A stretch of 51,111 nucleotides of DNA from Clostridia bacterium (GTDB lineage Bacteria; Bacillota; Clostridia; Oscillospirales; CAG-272): NCBI GenBank assembly GCA_017465885.1, contig JAFTVG010000025.1:1-51111 (forward strand), in the 5' to 3' direction. The position numbers and the translations under genes were made by a program. Positions 1 through 7,927 of this stretch are shown here, piece after piece (the first letter of the stretch is position 1; each line of letters begins with the position of its first letter). The notes under the pieces are model-generated. The model worked only from the letters and a program-made list of their open reading frames with translations, did not search any database and was not told the DNA's origin.

Positions 1-1
1 C

Positions 2-316
2 CGGGTGAAGTATAACGGAACGGAGCAGTATTCCTACGTGTATAATAGCGCCGGTAATCTGTTTACCTTCACCGATCATGCGAACAATGTGGTTTATCGC
101 TATGAATACAGCAGTACCGGTAATTTGGTAGCAGAAGAGCAGTTCAATTCCGATACCAACGCCTTCCTGCAGGGTCAGTATTACACCTATAACAGCTACG
201 GTGACGTGGCGACTTCCACCCTCAAAGTTGCAGGGCAGGATCCCATCAAGTACGTTTGCTCCTACGGCTACGAGGACGAGGATTACAACCGAAGCAAAAC
301 CAATGTGACTGAATGA
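2..316 (+). CDS. RHS/YD-repeat protein, 3' end only
   Basis: The reading frame is open from the left window edge and ends at the TGA at 314-316, so only the C-terminal ~104 residues are visible. They contain YD-type repeats: YVYNSAGNL, YRYEYSSTGNL and YYTYNSYGDV, each with the aromatic-rich N-S/A-x-G-(N/D) signature of RHS/YD cell-surface or polymorphic-toxin shells. The usual RHS core end (a YLRARYY-like motif) and any toxin tip are absent. The protein stops shortly after the YGYEDEDYNR segment, so it may be a naturally short end or a decayed copy. A GTG lies at position 5, but it is probably internal rather than a start because the frame continues to the edge. The role is inferred from repeats only. 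Confidence 0.7.
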   Translation, partial: RVKYNGTEQYSYVYNSAGNLFTFTDHANNVVYRYEYSSTGNLVAEEQFNSDTNAFLQGQYYTYNSYGDVATSTLKVAGQDPIKYVCSYGYEDEDYNRSKTNVTE

Positions 317-333
317 AATACTTTTGTCAGATA

Positions 334-380
334 CGTACCTCTGCTTTTGTTGCTTTAACGCAACCAAAAGCAGAGGTACG
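334..380. repeat. Long inverted repeat downstream of the RHS gene
   Basis: The arms at 334-348 and 366-380 are perfectly complementary over 15 bp. An inner GTTG/CAAC pairing at 349-352 and 361-364 extends the stem past a one-base bulge. No T-run follows, so this is not a typical intrinsic terminator. It may end RHS transcription, be a folded RNA, or be a remnant of a mobile element. A second small hairpin follows at 465-479 (GAAGCC/GGCTTC), ahead of the next gene. Confidence 0.55.
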
Positions 381-507
381 ATGGTTTAATAGAAGAATCA
401 AGTGAAACGAAACTCTCTTTTACTCCTTGTGGCATCCTGACGGCTTTTTGCATAGGATGTAAAGAAGCCTTTCGGCTTCGATGAACAAAGCAAAGGAGAA
501 CTAACGG

Positions 508-1353
508 ATGGCGATTTTTACAAATCAGGCAAGGCTGACCTATAACGGGCAGTCGGTGAATTCAAACGTGACCACGGGTGAGATCATCGAGGTTCTTTCC
601 ATGAGCAAGGTGGCGCTTGATGATAGCTACAGGGTGGGGGACACCGTCGTATACGCCGTCAGCATTTTGAACGCGGGCACGACAGATTTCCAGGGGCTTA
701 CTCTTTTGGACGATCTGGGCGGCTACGATTTTGGGGGAAGCACCCTTTATCCTCTGTCCTACGTTGACGGCTCTTTGAAATACTACGTCAACGGCGTTTT
801 GCAGGCGACTCCTGCCCTGAGCGCGGGCGCTCCTTTATCTATCAGCGGGATCACTATTCCCGCGGGAGGCAACGCGATGCTTCTTTATGAGGTGGAGGTG
901 GGCGAGCTTGCTCCTCCTGCGCAGGGGGCGCTGATCACGAACACCGCGACCCTTTCGGGCGTCGGCTTAACTACTCCCGTTTTGGCAAGCGCACAGATCA
1001 GCGCCGACGGCTCTGCCCGCCTTTCTATCACCAAGAGCCTTTCGCCCTCTTCGGTCGCCGAAAACGGCAGGCTGACCTACACCTTCGTGATCGAAAACAG
1101 CGGCAGTCAAGCCACCGATGCCACCGACGATCTGACACTCATCGATGTTTTCGATCCCGTTCTGTCCGATCTGACGGTAACGCTTGACGGCGCGCCCTTC
1201 ACCGCCTACAGCTACGATCAGGCAAGCGGTACCTTTACCACCACCCCCGGCTCGATCACCGTACCCGGTGCCACCTTCGTGCAGGATCCTGTAAGCGGAC
1301 AATGGCAGACCGACCCAGGTGCTGTCGTTTTGACGGTAACGGGCACCGTCTGA
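508..1353 (+). CDS. DUF11-like repeat protein without signal peptide
   Basis: The 281-residue protein is made of two immunoglobulin-like DUF11-type repeats. The first starts near SKVALDDSYRVGDTVVYAVS and the second near ITKSLSPSSVAENGRLTY; both carry the G-D/R-x-x-Y-x-(V/F)-x-(I/V)-x-N-x-G core of that family. Such repeats are normally found in secreted surface proteins. Here the N-terminus (MAIFTNQARLTYNG) has no hydrophobic signal peptide, and there is no LPXTG or C-terminal membrane anchor. The start is supported by AAAGGAG about 10 bases upstream of the ATG. A strong hairpin terminator follows. The function is unknown; it could be a structural or adhesive filament-like subunit exported by a non-Sec route, or a spore or cytosolic structural protein. 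The family call is moderate and the role is open. Confidence 0.65.
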   Translation: MAIFTNQARLTYNGQSVNSNVTTGEIIEVLSMSKVALDDSYRVGDTVVYAVSILNAGTTDFQGLTLLDDLGGYDFGGSTLYPLSYVDGSLKYYVNGVLQATPALSAGAPLSISGITIPAGGNAMLLYEVEVGELAPPAQGALITNTATLSGVGLTTPVLASAQISADGSARLSITKSLSPSSVAENGRLTYTFVIENSGSQATDATDDLTLIDVFDPVLSDLTVTLDGAPFTAYSYDQASGTFTTTPGSITVPGATFVQDPVSGQWQTDPGAVVLTVTGTV

Positions 1354-1368
1354 AAATCCGTAAAAAAA

Positions 1369-1402
1369 GGGTGTCGCAACTTTATTGTCGGTTGCGACAC
1401 CC
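1369..1402 (+). terminator. Hairpin terminator after the DUF11-like gene
   Basis: The 12-bp perfect stem GGGTGTCGCAAC / GTTGCGACACCC has a 10-base loop. The gene stops at 1353, 15 bases upstream. The T-rich tail is delayed (TTTTTTG near 1420), so termination strength is uncertain. Confidence 0.65.
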
Positions 1403-1494
1403 AAACTGTTTTGAGGGGCTTTTTTGTTAAAAAACGATCGGCTCTTGTTGATTCTGTTGGAAACTATCCCGATTTTTGCAGTTATCCACAGCCA

Positions 1495-2421
1495 TCAAGT
1501 TGATTTATCAACAGTTTCAACAGGGTTTTCCACAGGCGTTTCTGCCTGCTTCTTCTTTTTCTTGCGTTTTTCCATAAAATATTTCAGCGCCTCCAGCCCA
1601 GCGATCACCACACCGCCAAGCAGGAAGAACAGCCAATCGAAGGTGGCAAAGGTCATTGCCGCGCGGGGCTCGTCCAGCGTTTCGGGACCGATGATGATGG
1701 AATAAATGGAGGCGAACATCATTCCGAAGACCACGTAGTCGGTCTGCTGTCTGAATTTGCCCAGAAGGAATTTGACGATCTTTACAAAGCCGAGCGCTCC
1801 TGCAACTGCACCGATACCAAAGCCGAGGATCAGGGGCAGCCCCGAGAAGTCCAGCTCCAAAAAGCCTCGAAGGGCACTGAGCACAGGCTCGTAAAGTCCG
1901 AAGATCATCAAAAGGGAAGAGCCCGAAATGCCCGGCATAATCATAGCGCAGATGGCAAGGGCTGCCGCAGGAATTGCCAGCAGGATCTGTCCGACGCCCG
2001 AGGAAAGGTTTGCCGAAAAGCCCGAAAGCAGGGTGATGCCGATGACCAGCGCAAAGCCGGGGATCATCCAAAGGACGTTATAGTATCTGCCCTTGAGCGT
2101 CTCACGTTCCTCATAGACCACCAAAGGAATGGAGAAGAGGATAAAGCCGATAAAGAGAGAGCTGATGGCGTAAATATGTGTTTCAAAAACGCTGGTGACG
2201 ATGAGCACGGCGGCAACGAAGCCGATCAGCCACCCAAGACCCAGACGAGAAAGGAAAAAGAGGGATTTTTTCTTGCCGCCCGCGGCATTTTTTGAAATGA
2301 GACGGTTGACGTGCTCCACCGTGTCGTCAAGAAAACCAAGCAAAAAGGCGATGGTACCGCCCGATACACCGGGCACGCTGTTGGCAAATGCCATCAGAAC
2401 GCCGCCGATAAATTCGATCAT
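1495..2421 (-). CDS. DUF368 membrane protein, undecaprenyl-phosphate translocase family (PopT-like)
   Basis: The 308-residue integral membrane protein has the two DUF368 signatures: PGVSGGTIAFLLG near the N-terminus and PGISGSSLLMIFG in the middle. They form the inverted-repeat re-entrant motifs of the family. DUF368 proteins (PopT), like DedA family proteins, have been shown to return undecaprenyl phosphate from the outer to the inner face of the membrane for reuse in wall synthesis. That role is inferred here. About eight hydrophobic segments are visible, with a short Lys/Glu-rich cytoplasmic tail (KRKKKKKQAETP). The start at 2421 was chosen because GGAGG lies just upstream and the protein begins at the conserved MIEFIGGVLMAFANSVPGVSGG region; a 17-residue upstream extension lacks a ribosome site. 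The gene is divergent from nfnA. Confidence 0.88.
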   Translation of the reverse strand: MIEFIGGVLMAFANSVPGVSGGTIAFLLGFLDDTVEHVNRLISKNAAGGKKKSLFFLSRLGLGWLIGFVAAVLIVTSVFETHIYAISSLFIGFILFSIPLVVYEERETLKGRYYNVLWMIPGFALVIGITLLSGFSANLSSGVGQILLAIPAAALAICAMIMPGISGSSLLMIFGLYEPVLSALRGFLELDFSGLPLILGFGIGAVAGALGFVKIVKFLLGKFRQQTDYVVFGMMFASIYSIIIGPETLDEPRAAMTFATFDWLFFLLGGVVIAGLEALKYFMEKRKKKKKQAETPVENPVETVDKST

Positions 2422-2450
2422 AATATTCCTCCGAAATGTTAGCTGAAGGT

Positions 2451-2479
2451 ATTTTAACATAGCTTTTTCCAAAAAGCAA
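2451..2479 (-). promoter_or_regulatory. Predicted sigma-A promoter of the DUF368 gene
   Basis: On the minus strand, TTGCTT (2479-2474) and TAAAAT (2456-2451) are separated by 17 bases, 30 bases upstream of the ATG. Confidence 0.55.
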
Positions 2480-2511
2480 TATAAATTTCCTGTAATATTG
2501 TAAATTTCCTA

Positions 2512-2540
2512 TTGTATTTTTTTGATTTTTGGTTTATAAT
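2512..2540 (+). promoter_or_regulatory. Predicted sigma-A promoter of nfnAB
   Basis: TTGTAT (2512-2517), a 17-base spacer and TATAAT (2535-2540). A short GC hairpin (CCGCC-GGGA-GGCGG, 2571-2584) sits in the leader just before the ribosome site. Confidence 0.7.
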
Positions 2541-2598
2541 TACGAGGTTACAATGAATAGATGTATCATTCCGCCGGGAGGCGGGAAAGGAAAAGGAT

Positions 2599-3444
2599 AT
2601 GTACAGAATCGTTAGAAAAAAGAGACTGAACCCTACTGTGACTATGATGGATATCGAGGCACCCGCCGTTGCAAAAAAGGCGCAGGCAGGGCAGTTTATC
2701 ATCTTGAGAGTAAACGAGGAGGGCGAGAGAATCCCCCTCACCGTTGCGGGCTTTGACAGAGAAGAGGGCACCGTGAAGATCATCTTCCAGGTGGTCGGTG
2801 CCACCACTATGCTCCTTGACAGAAAGGAAGAGGGCGAATATATCACCGATTTCGTTGGACCCTTGGGCGTCCCCACCCATACCGAGGGCTTAAAAAAGGT
2901 GTGCGTTGTGGGTGGCGGCGTTGGATGTGCCATCGCTTTGCCCGTTGCACAAAAGCTTTCGGCGCAGGGTTGCGAGGTTCACGCCATCGTGGGCTTCAGA
3001 GAAAAGGATCTGGTGATCCTGAAAGAGGAATTTGAAGCTTGCTCTTCAAAGCTGACCCTGATGACCGACGACGGGTCGTGCGGCAGAAAGGGACTTGTGA
3101 CCGAGCCCTTGAAGGAGGCGCTGGAGGCAGGAGAGGACTACGACTGCATCATCGCCATTGGGCCTCTTGTCATGATGAAATTCGTGGTTGCCACCGCAAA
3201 GCCCTTCGGCACAAAGATCGTGGTGTCTATGAACCCCGTGATGATCGACGGAACGGGGATGTGCGGCGGATGCAGACTGACCGTTGGCGGTGTGACCAAG
3301 TTTGCCTGCGTTGATGGTCCCGACTTTGACGGATATCTGGTTGATTTTGATGAGGCGATCTCCCGCTCGGCACAGTACAGAGAAATGGAGACTGCGGCAA
3401 GAGAAAAGACCTGTAATCTCTTCAAGAAGGAAGGTGCAAACTGA
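2599..3444 (+). CDS. nfnA: NfnA-type FAD/2Fe-2S subunit (NADH-dependent ferredoxin:NADP+ oxidoreductase small subunit)
   Basis: The 281-residue protein is a ferredoxin-reductase-like flavoprotein of the sulfide/dihydroorotate dehydrogenase PyrK type. It has an N-terminal beta-barrel FAD domain (residues ~1-95), an NAD-binding domain starting at VCVVGGGVGCAIALP (~100), and a C-terminal 2Fe-2S site in DGTGMCGGCRLTVGG followed by a further Cys. Together with the downstream flavoprotein it makes the NfnAB complex, which in clostridia couples NADPH, NADH and ferredoxin by flavin-based electron bifurcation. The downstream start overlaps its stop by one base (TGATG), so the two are translationally coupled. 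The PyrK alternative is unlikely because no pyrD is adjacent and the partner is GltD-like. In some genomes this pair is annotated as glutamate synthase-associated. Confidence 0.9.
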   Translation: MYRIVRKKRLNPTVTMMDIEAPAVAKKAQAGQFIILRVNEEGERIPLTVAGFDREEGTVKIIFQVVGATTMLLDRKEEGEYITDFVGPLGVPTHTEGLKKVCVVGGGVGCAIALPVAQKLSAQGCEVHAIVGFREKDLVILKEEFEACSSKLTLMTDDGSCGRKGLVTEPLKEALEAGEDYDCIIAIGPLVMMKFVVATAKPFGTKIVVSMNPVMIDGTGMCGGCRLTVGGVTKFACVDGPDFDGYLVDFDEAISRSAQYREMETAAREKTCNLFKKEGAN

Positions 3445-4868
3445 TGGCGGCAAATATGCAAAAGGAAAGAACGGCAATGCCCACCCGTGATCCCAAAGAA
3501 AGGGCGAGAGACTTTTTTGAGGTGACCACCGGGTATACCATGGAAATGGCGTTAAACGAGGCGGCAAGGTGTCTGGACTGCAAAAACAGTCCTTGCGTTT
3601 CGGGATGCCCCGTGGGAGTACATATTCCCGATTTTATCCGAGAGCTGAAAAAAGGAGATGCGGAGAGTGCGTATAGGGTGATCTCCCTTTCCTCCAGCCT
3701 GCCCGCAGTATGCGGCAGAGTGTGCCCTCAGGAGAGCCAGTGCGAATCCAAATGTGTCAGAGGCATCAAGAACGAGCCTGTTGCCATCGGAAGACTTGAG
3801 CGCTTCGTTGCCGATTATCACAATGAAAACTGCAAGGAAGCCCCCATCCTTCCCGAGAAAAACGGTCACAAGGTTGCGGTGGTGGGATCGGGTCCCTCCG
3901 GTCTTACTTGTGCAGGCGATCTTGCAAGAAAGGGCTATGAGGTTACCGTTTTTGAAGCTCTTCACGAGGCGGGCGGCGTGCTGATTTACGGTATTCCCGA
4001 GTTCCGTCTGCCCAAGGCGATCGTGAAGAAGGAAGTGGAGACCTTGAAGGCGCTTGGCGTTAAGATCGAAAAGAACACTGTGGTAGGCAGAACGATCACG
4101 GTTGATGAGCTTTTTGAAGAGGGCTATGAAGCGATCTTCCTTGGATCGGGCGCGGGTCTGCCCAGATTTATGGGTATTCCCGGCGAGCAGCTCAAGGGTG
4201 TTTTCTCTGCAAACGAATACTTGACCCGAACCAACCTGATGAAGGCGTATAAGCAGGATAGTGCCACCCCCATGATCCGCGGCGGCAAGGTTGCCGTTGT
4301 GGGCGGCGGTAACGTGGCAATGGATGCGGCAAGAACGGCGCTTCGCCTTGGTGCGGATGAGGTCTATATCGTATACAGAAGAAGTATGGATGAGCTTCCC
4401 GCAAGAAAGGAGGAGGTAGAGCACGCCATTGAAGAGGGCGTGAAGTTCTATCTTCTGCAAAATCCCGTTGAGATCCTCGGCTATCAGAATCCCGATGACA
4501 GAAGAGATCCCAAAAACGGATGGGTCAAGGGAATGAAGGTTATCCGTATGGAGCTGGGAGAGCCCGACGAGAAGGGCAGAAGAAGACCCGTGGAGATCCC
4601 CGGATCGGAATACGAGCTGGAGGTAGACACCGTCATTATGTCTATCGGCACCTCCCCCAATCCCCTTTTGAAGCAGACCACACCCGGCCTTGAGACCACC
4701 AGACACGGTTGCATCGTGGTCAATGAGGAGGACTGCGCTACCAGTAAAGAGGGTGTTTATGCAGGCGGTGATGCCGTCACGGGTGCGGCTACCGTTATTC
4801 TTGCAATGGGCGCGGGAAAGAGCGCCGCTAAGGCAATGGACGAGTATATTCTTGGCAAAAAGAATTAA
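3444..4868 (+). CDS. nfnB: NfnB-type NADPH/FAD iron-sulfur subunit (GltD-like)
   Basis: The 474-residue protein matches the glutamate synthase small chain/NfnB family. The N-terminal double 4Fe-4S region has Cys clusters CLDCKNSPCVSGCP and CGRVCPQESQCESKC (residues ~45-110). It is followed by the FAD-binding GSGPSGL (~148), a PEFRLPK element, and an NADPH-binding GGGNVAMDAARTALRLGAD (~280). The C-terminal GGDAVTGAATVILAMGAGK is the second FAD contact. No large GltB subunit is nearby and NfnA is fused to it by overlapping stop and start, so the bifurcating transhydrogenase role is preferred over glutamate synthesis. It acts in the cytosol and would balance NADPH against NADH and reduced ferredoxin. 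The start ATG follows an AAGGAAGG site inside nfnA. Confidence 0.9.
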   Translation: MAANMQKERTAMPTRDPKERARDFFEVTTGYTMEMALNEAARCLDCKNSPCVSGCPVGVHIPDFIRELKKGDAESAYRVISLSSSLPAVCGRVCPQESQCESKCVRGIKNEPVAIGRLERFVADYHNENCKEAPILPEKNGHKVAVVGSGPSGLTCAGDLARKGYEVTVFEALHEAGGVLIYGIPEFRLPKAIVKKEVETLKALGVKIEKNTVVGRTITVDELFEEGYEAIFLGSGAGLPRFMGIPGEQLKGVFSANEYLTRTNLMKAYKQDSATPMIRGGKVAVVGGGNVAMDAARTALRLGADEVYIVYRRSMDELPARKEEVEHAIEEGVKFYLLQNPVEILGYQNPDDRRDPKNGWVKGMKVIRMELGEPDEKGRRRPVEIPGSEYELEVDTVIMSIGTSPNPLLKQTTPGLETTRHGCIVVNEEDCATSKEGVYAGGDAVTGAATVILAMGAGKSAAKAMDEYILGKKN

Positions 4869-4884
4869 ATATACGATTAGGAAG

Positions 4885-4913
4885 GGAGACGGTATTTTAT
4901 CGTCTCCTTTTTG
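4885..4913 (+). terminator. Intrinsic terminator of nfnAB
   Basis: The GGAGACG / CGTCTCC stem has a 9-base loop and is directly followed by a run of T (TTTTTG). Confidence 0.8.
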
Positions 4914-4966
4914 TTTAGACTGCTCCTTAAACAGCAATACTGATAAAAAAGAGATGGGGGAGCGGT

Positions 4967-5809
4967 ATGAAGGAAAGGGAAGCGCGGGGGAAGAACGGGC
5001 AGATCGATCTTGTATATTGTACGGGGGATGAAGGATATGAGGAGCTGTTACTATCTCTTCTTTCGGTGATGCGTCATACGGTACGCCCCCTTTTTGTAAC
5101 GGTGCTGACTGCCTGCTTTGACCGTGTGGACGGAAAGGGGCTGGGAAAAGAAAAGGCGGCGTACCTGGGAGGACTGCTGCAAGGCAGATCGGACGGAAGT
5201 GATCTTCGTTTGATCGATCTGACGGCAGATCTGCCGGACTGCTTTTTGTCAGGCCGATCGACCGAAGGGACGCGGTCTCCTTATCCGATGCTTTGTCTTT
5301 TTCTTGACCTTGTTGCGCATGAGGTGGAGAACCTGCTGTATCTTGATGGTGAAACGGTTGCCGCGGGTGACGTTGGAAGGCTTTTCGATATGGATCTCAA
5401 GGGCAGATCCTATGGAGCGGCAAGAGAGAGCATCAGAGGACTTTTGGGGCAAAAGGACTATTTGTGCGGAGGAACGATCCTTTTTCATATGCCGACGGCT
5501 GTGAAGGAAGGACTGTTTGAGCGGGCGCGGGAGGTGGCAAGGGAAACGGAGCTTTGTTTTTCTCTTGCCTCGTCGCTCTATTTCTCCGACTGTAAAAGAA
5601 GAGTGCTTAAAAGAGATTTCGCCGAGCAGGAGGGCTTGCGGAAGGCAACGGTGCTGCGCCATTACCGAAAACGAAGGAGTGTCTTTCCTTTTTTGGGAGG
5701 AGAAAGGGAGAATATAAGAGAAAAAAGAACGCTTTCGAAAAAGGAACAGCGCTATTTTGCAGGATTATACGACCAATTCTATCTATACAGAGATGGGTAT
5801 CTGCGTTAA
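4967..5809 (+). CDS. GT8-like glycosyltransferase, divergent
   Basis: The 280-residue protein opens with IDLVYCTGDEGYEELLLSLLSVMRHT, matching the first strand-helix of family 8 glycosyltransferases. It then has YPMLCLFLDL and NLLYLDGETVAAGDVGRLFDMDL, which match the GT8 donor-site region (usually YLDxDxxxxGDxxxLxxxDL). The metal-binding DxD is here D127-G-E129, a conservative but unusual change. The lower C-terminal part (GGERENIREKRTLSKKEQRYFAG) does not show the usual GT8 HFNG-type motif. The predicted role is transfer of a hexose from a nucleotide sugar to a cell-surface glycan; the substrate is unknown. GGGGGAG lies a few bases upstream of the ATG. No promoter of its own was found, and a terminator precedes it. 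Confidence 0.6.
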   Translation: MKEREARGKNGQIDLVYCTGDEGYEELLLSLLSVMRHTVRPLFVTVLTACFDRVDGKGLGKEKAAYLGGLLQGRSDGSDLRLIDLTADLPDCFLSGRSTEGTRSPYPMLCLFLDLVAHEVENLLYLDGETVAAGDVGRLFDMDLKGRSYGAARESIRGLLGQKDYLCGGTILFHMPTAVKEGLFERAREVARETELCFSLASSLYFSDCKRRVLKRDFAEQEGLRKATVLRHYRKRRSVFPFLGGERENIREKRTLSKKEQRYFAGLYDQFYLYRDGYLR

Positions 5810-5850
5810 GCGGATCTGCGTAAAAGCAGAGAGAAAAAGCGTTAAAGAAC

Positions 5851-5879
5851 TTGACAGAGATCAAAAAATAGTGTACAAT
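5851..5879 (+). promoter_or_regulatory. Consensus sigma-A promoter of ygiQ
   Basis: TTGACA (5851-5856), a 17-base spacer and TACAAT (5874-5879), 42 bases ahead of the ATG. Confidence 0.85.
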
Positions 5880-5921
5880 GAATATGTATGAAATCTGAAC
5901 GATGGGTAACGGAAAGTCAAA

Positions 5922-7871
5922 ATGATAGGAAACGAATTTCTGCCGATCACGGCAAAGGAATGTGAGGAGCGCGGTTGGGATCGTCCCGACTTCGTATACG
6001 TAACGGGCGACGCCTACGTGGATCACCCGTCCTTTGGCGTTGCCATCATTTCAAGAGTTCTTGAGGCAGAAGGCTTTCGCGTGGCGATCCTTTCCCAGCC
6101 AGACTACAAAAGCGCCGAGGATTTCAAGCGCTTCGGCAGACCCCGCCTGGGGTTTCTCGTCACATCGGGAAACATCGACTCGATGGTTGCCCACTATACC
6201 GTATCTTTAAAGAAGCGGAACTACGATTATTATTCCGCCGGCGGCAAGATGGGCGCCCGTCCCGACAGAGCGCTGATCGTCTACTGCAACCGCATCCGCG
6301 AGGCGTACGGCGACGTTCCCATCATCATCGGCGGGCTTGAGGCGTCCCTTCGCCGCTTTGCACACTACGATTACTGGGACAACAAGGTCAGAAGAAGTAT
6401 TCTCGTGGATTCCCGTGCCGATATCCTCAGCTACGGGATGGGCGAAAAGAGCATCACCCGTATTGCAAAGCTTCTTGACAAGGGCGTGCCCATCAAAAAG
6501 ATCAGAGACGTAAGAGGGACGGTTTATCTTACCTCAAGAGAGGATGCCATCCATTATCCCTTTATCGAGGGTGAGGATTACGATACCTTGAAGACCGATA
6601 AAACGGCGTACGCTCGCTCCTTTGGAGTGCAGTATCGCAATCAGGACGCGATTTCGGGCAAGGCACTGGTGGAATACTACGACAACAAGATGCTTGTGCA
6701 AAATCCGCCGATGCCCCCTCTTGAAAGGGAAGAGCTTGACAAGGTATACGATCTGCCCTACACCAGAGCCTGGCATCCCTCCTACAAGGAAGCGGGGGGC
6801 GTGCCTGCCATCACCGAGGTGGAGTTTTCCATCACCCACAACCGCGGGTGCTTCGGTGCGTGCAACTTCTGTGCTCTCGCTTTCCATCAGGGCAGAGCGG
6901 TGCGCTCAAGGAGCGAGGAATCGGTGGTAAAGGAAGCCGAGATCATTGCGGCGATGCCCGGCTTTAAGGGCTACATACACGACGTGGGCGGACCCACGGC
7001 GAATTTCAGATATCCTGCCTGCGAAAAGCAGGTCAAATACGGTGTTTGCCCCGACAAGCGTTGTCTTGCCCCCAAGCCCTGCCGGAATCTGCAGGTGGAT
7101 CACAGCGAATACGCCCGTCTTTTGAAGAAGGTGGCGGCGGTGAAGGGGGTCAAGAAGGTGTTCGTCCGCTCGGGCATCCGTTTTGACTATCTGGTTTACG
7201 ACAAGGACGAGACCTTCTTCAAGCAGCTTGTTGCCGATCACGTCAGCGGTCAGCTGAAGGTTGCTCCAGAGCACGTCTGCCAAGGGGTGCTCGGCTATAT
7301 GGGCAAGCCCCCCGTGGAGGTGTACGATCGCTTCAAAAAGAGGTATTTTGAGCTGACCAAGTCTATCGGCAAGGAGCAGTATCTTGTTCCTTATCTGATG
7401 TCAAGCCACCCGGGAAGCACCATTCAGGATGCGGTAGAGCTTGCTTTATACTTAAAGCGAAGCGGCTACTCGCCCGAGCAGGTGCAGGACTACTATCCCA
7501 CCCCCGGCACGGTGTCCACTTGTATGTACTACACCGGTCTTGATCCGCTGACTATGAAAAAGGTACACGTGACGGTGGATTACGAGGAAAAGCGGCTTCA
7601 AAGAGCCCTTTTGCAGTATAACCGTCCCGAAAACAGAGAGCTTGTCTGCAAAGCGCTGAAGGCGGCGGGCAGAGAAGATCTGATCGGCTTTGGCAAGGAC
7701 TGCCTGGTCCGCCCCCTTTCATCCTCCCGTTCCTTTGCGGAGCGTAGTCCTCGGGGACAGGATCAAAGAGGAAAGGGTGCAGTAAAAGAGGGCAGAAGGC
7801 AGGGAGCAAGCCCCGCACATCGCTCAAAACAATCGCAGGGCAACCCTTCAAAGGGTAAAAAGACAAGATAA
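5922..7871 (+). CDS. ygiQ: YgiQ family radical SAM protein
   Basis: The 649-residue protein has the YgiQ N-terminal domain (FLPITAKECEERGWDRPDFV, VTGDAYVDHPSFG, IIGGLEASLRRFAHYDYW). The radical SAM 4Fe-4S motif RGCFGACNFCAL follows, with C310, C314 and C317. A Cys-rich auxiliary region is next (CEKQVKYGVCPDKRCLAPKPC), then the conserved KVAPEH and LMSSHPGST segments. The C-terminal ~60 residues are basic and low in complexity (SSSRSFAERSPRGQ to GKKTR), as in many relatives. The reaction is not established for the family. Length and start fit YgiQ proteins, although the ribosome site (GGAAAG) is weak. It is transcribed from its own strong promoter. Confidence 0.93.
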   Translation: MIGNEFLPITAKECEERGWDRPDFVYVTGDAYVDHPSFGVAIISRVLEAEGFRVAILSQPDYKSAEDFKRFGRPRLGFLVTSGNIDSMVAHYTVSLKKRNYDYYSAGGKMGARPDRALIVYCNRIREAYGDVPIIIGGLEASLRRFAHYDYWDNKVRRSILVDSRADILSYGMGEKSITRIAKLLDKGVPIKKIRDVRGTVYLTSREDAIHYPFIEGEDYDTLKTDKTAYARSFGVQYRNQDAISGKALVEYYDNKMLVQNPPMPPLEREELDKVYDLPYTRAWHPSYKEAGGVPAITEVEFSITHNRGCFGACNFCALAFHQGRAVRSRSEESVVKEAEIIAAMPGFKGYIHDVGGPTANFRYPACEKQVKYGVCPDKRCLAPKPCRNLQVDHSEYARLLKKVAAVKGVKKVFVRSGIRFDYLVYDKDETFFKQLVADHVSGQLKVAPEHVCQGVLGYMGKPPVEVYDRFKKRYFELTKSIGKEQYLVPYLMSSHPGSTIQDAVELALYLKRSGYSPEQVQDYYPTPGTVSTCMYYTGLDPLTMKKVHVTVDYEEKRLQRALLQYNRPENRELVCKALKAAGREDLIGFGKDCLVRPLSSSRSFAERSPRGQDQRGKGAVKEGRRQGASPAHRSKQSQGNPSKGKKTR

Positions 7872-7927
7872 GCGCAATTCCCCTTACATAAATTCAAACA
7901 AAACCATTCATTAAAAGGAGAACGATC

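Noticed and set aside
317..507. The two-hairpin region upstream of the DUF11-like gene as a riboswitch.
   Set aside because: I compared it mentally with c-di-GMP, glycine, cobalamin and fluoride riboswitch core patterns and found no match. It is kept only as an inverted repeat of unknown role.
3552..4937. A 461-codon open frame antisense to nfnB.
   Set aside because: The sense protein carries all NfnB/GltD motifs; the antisense frame has no ribosome site or homology-like features.
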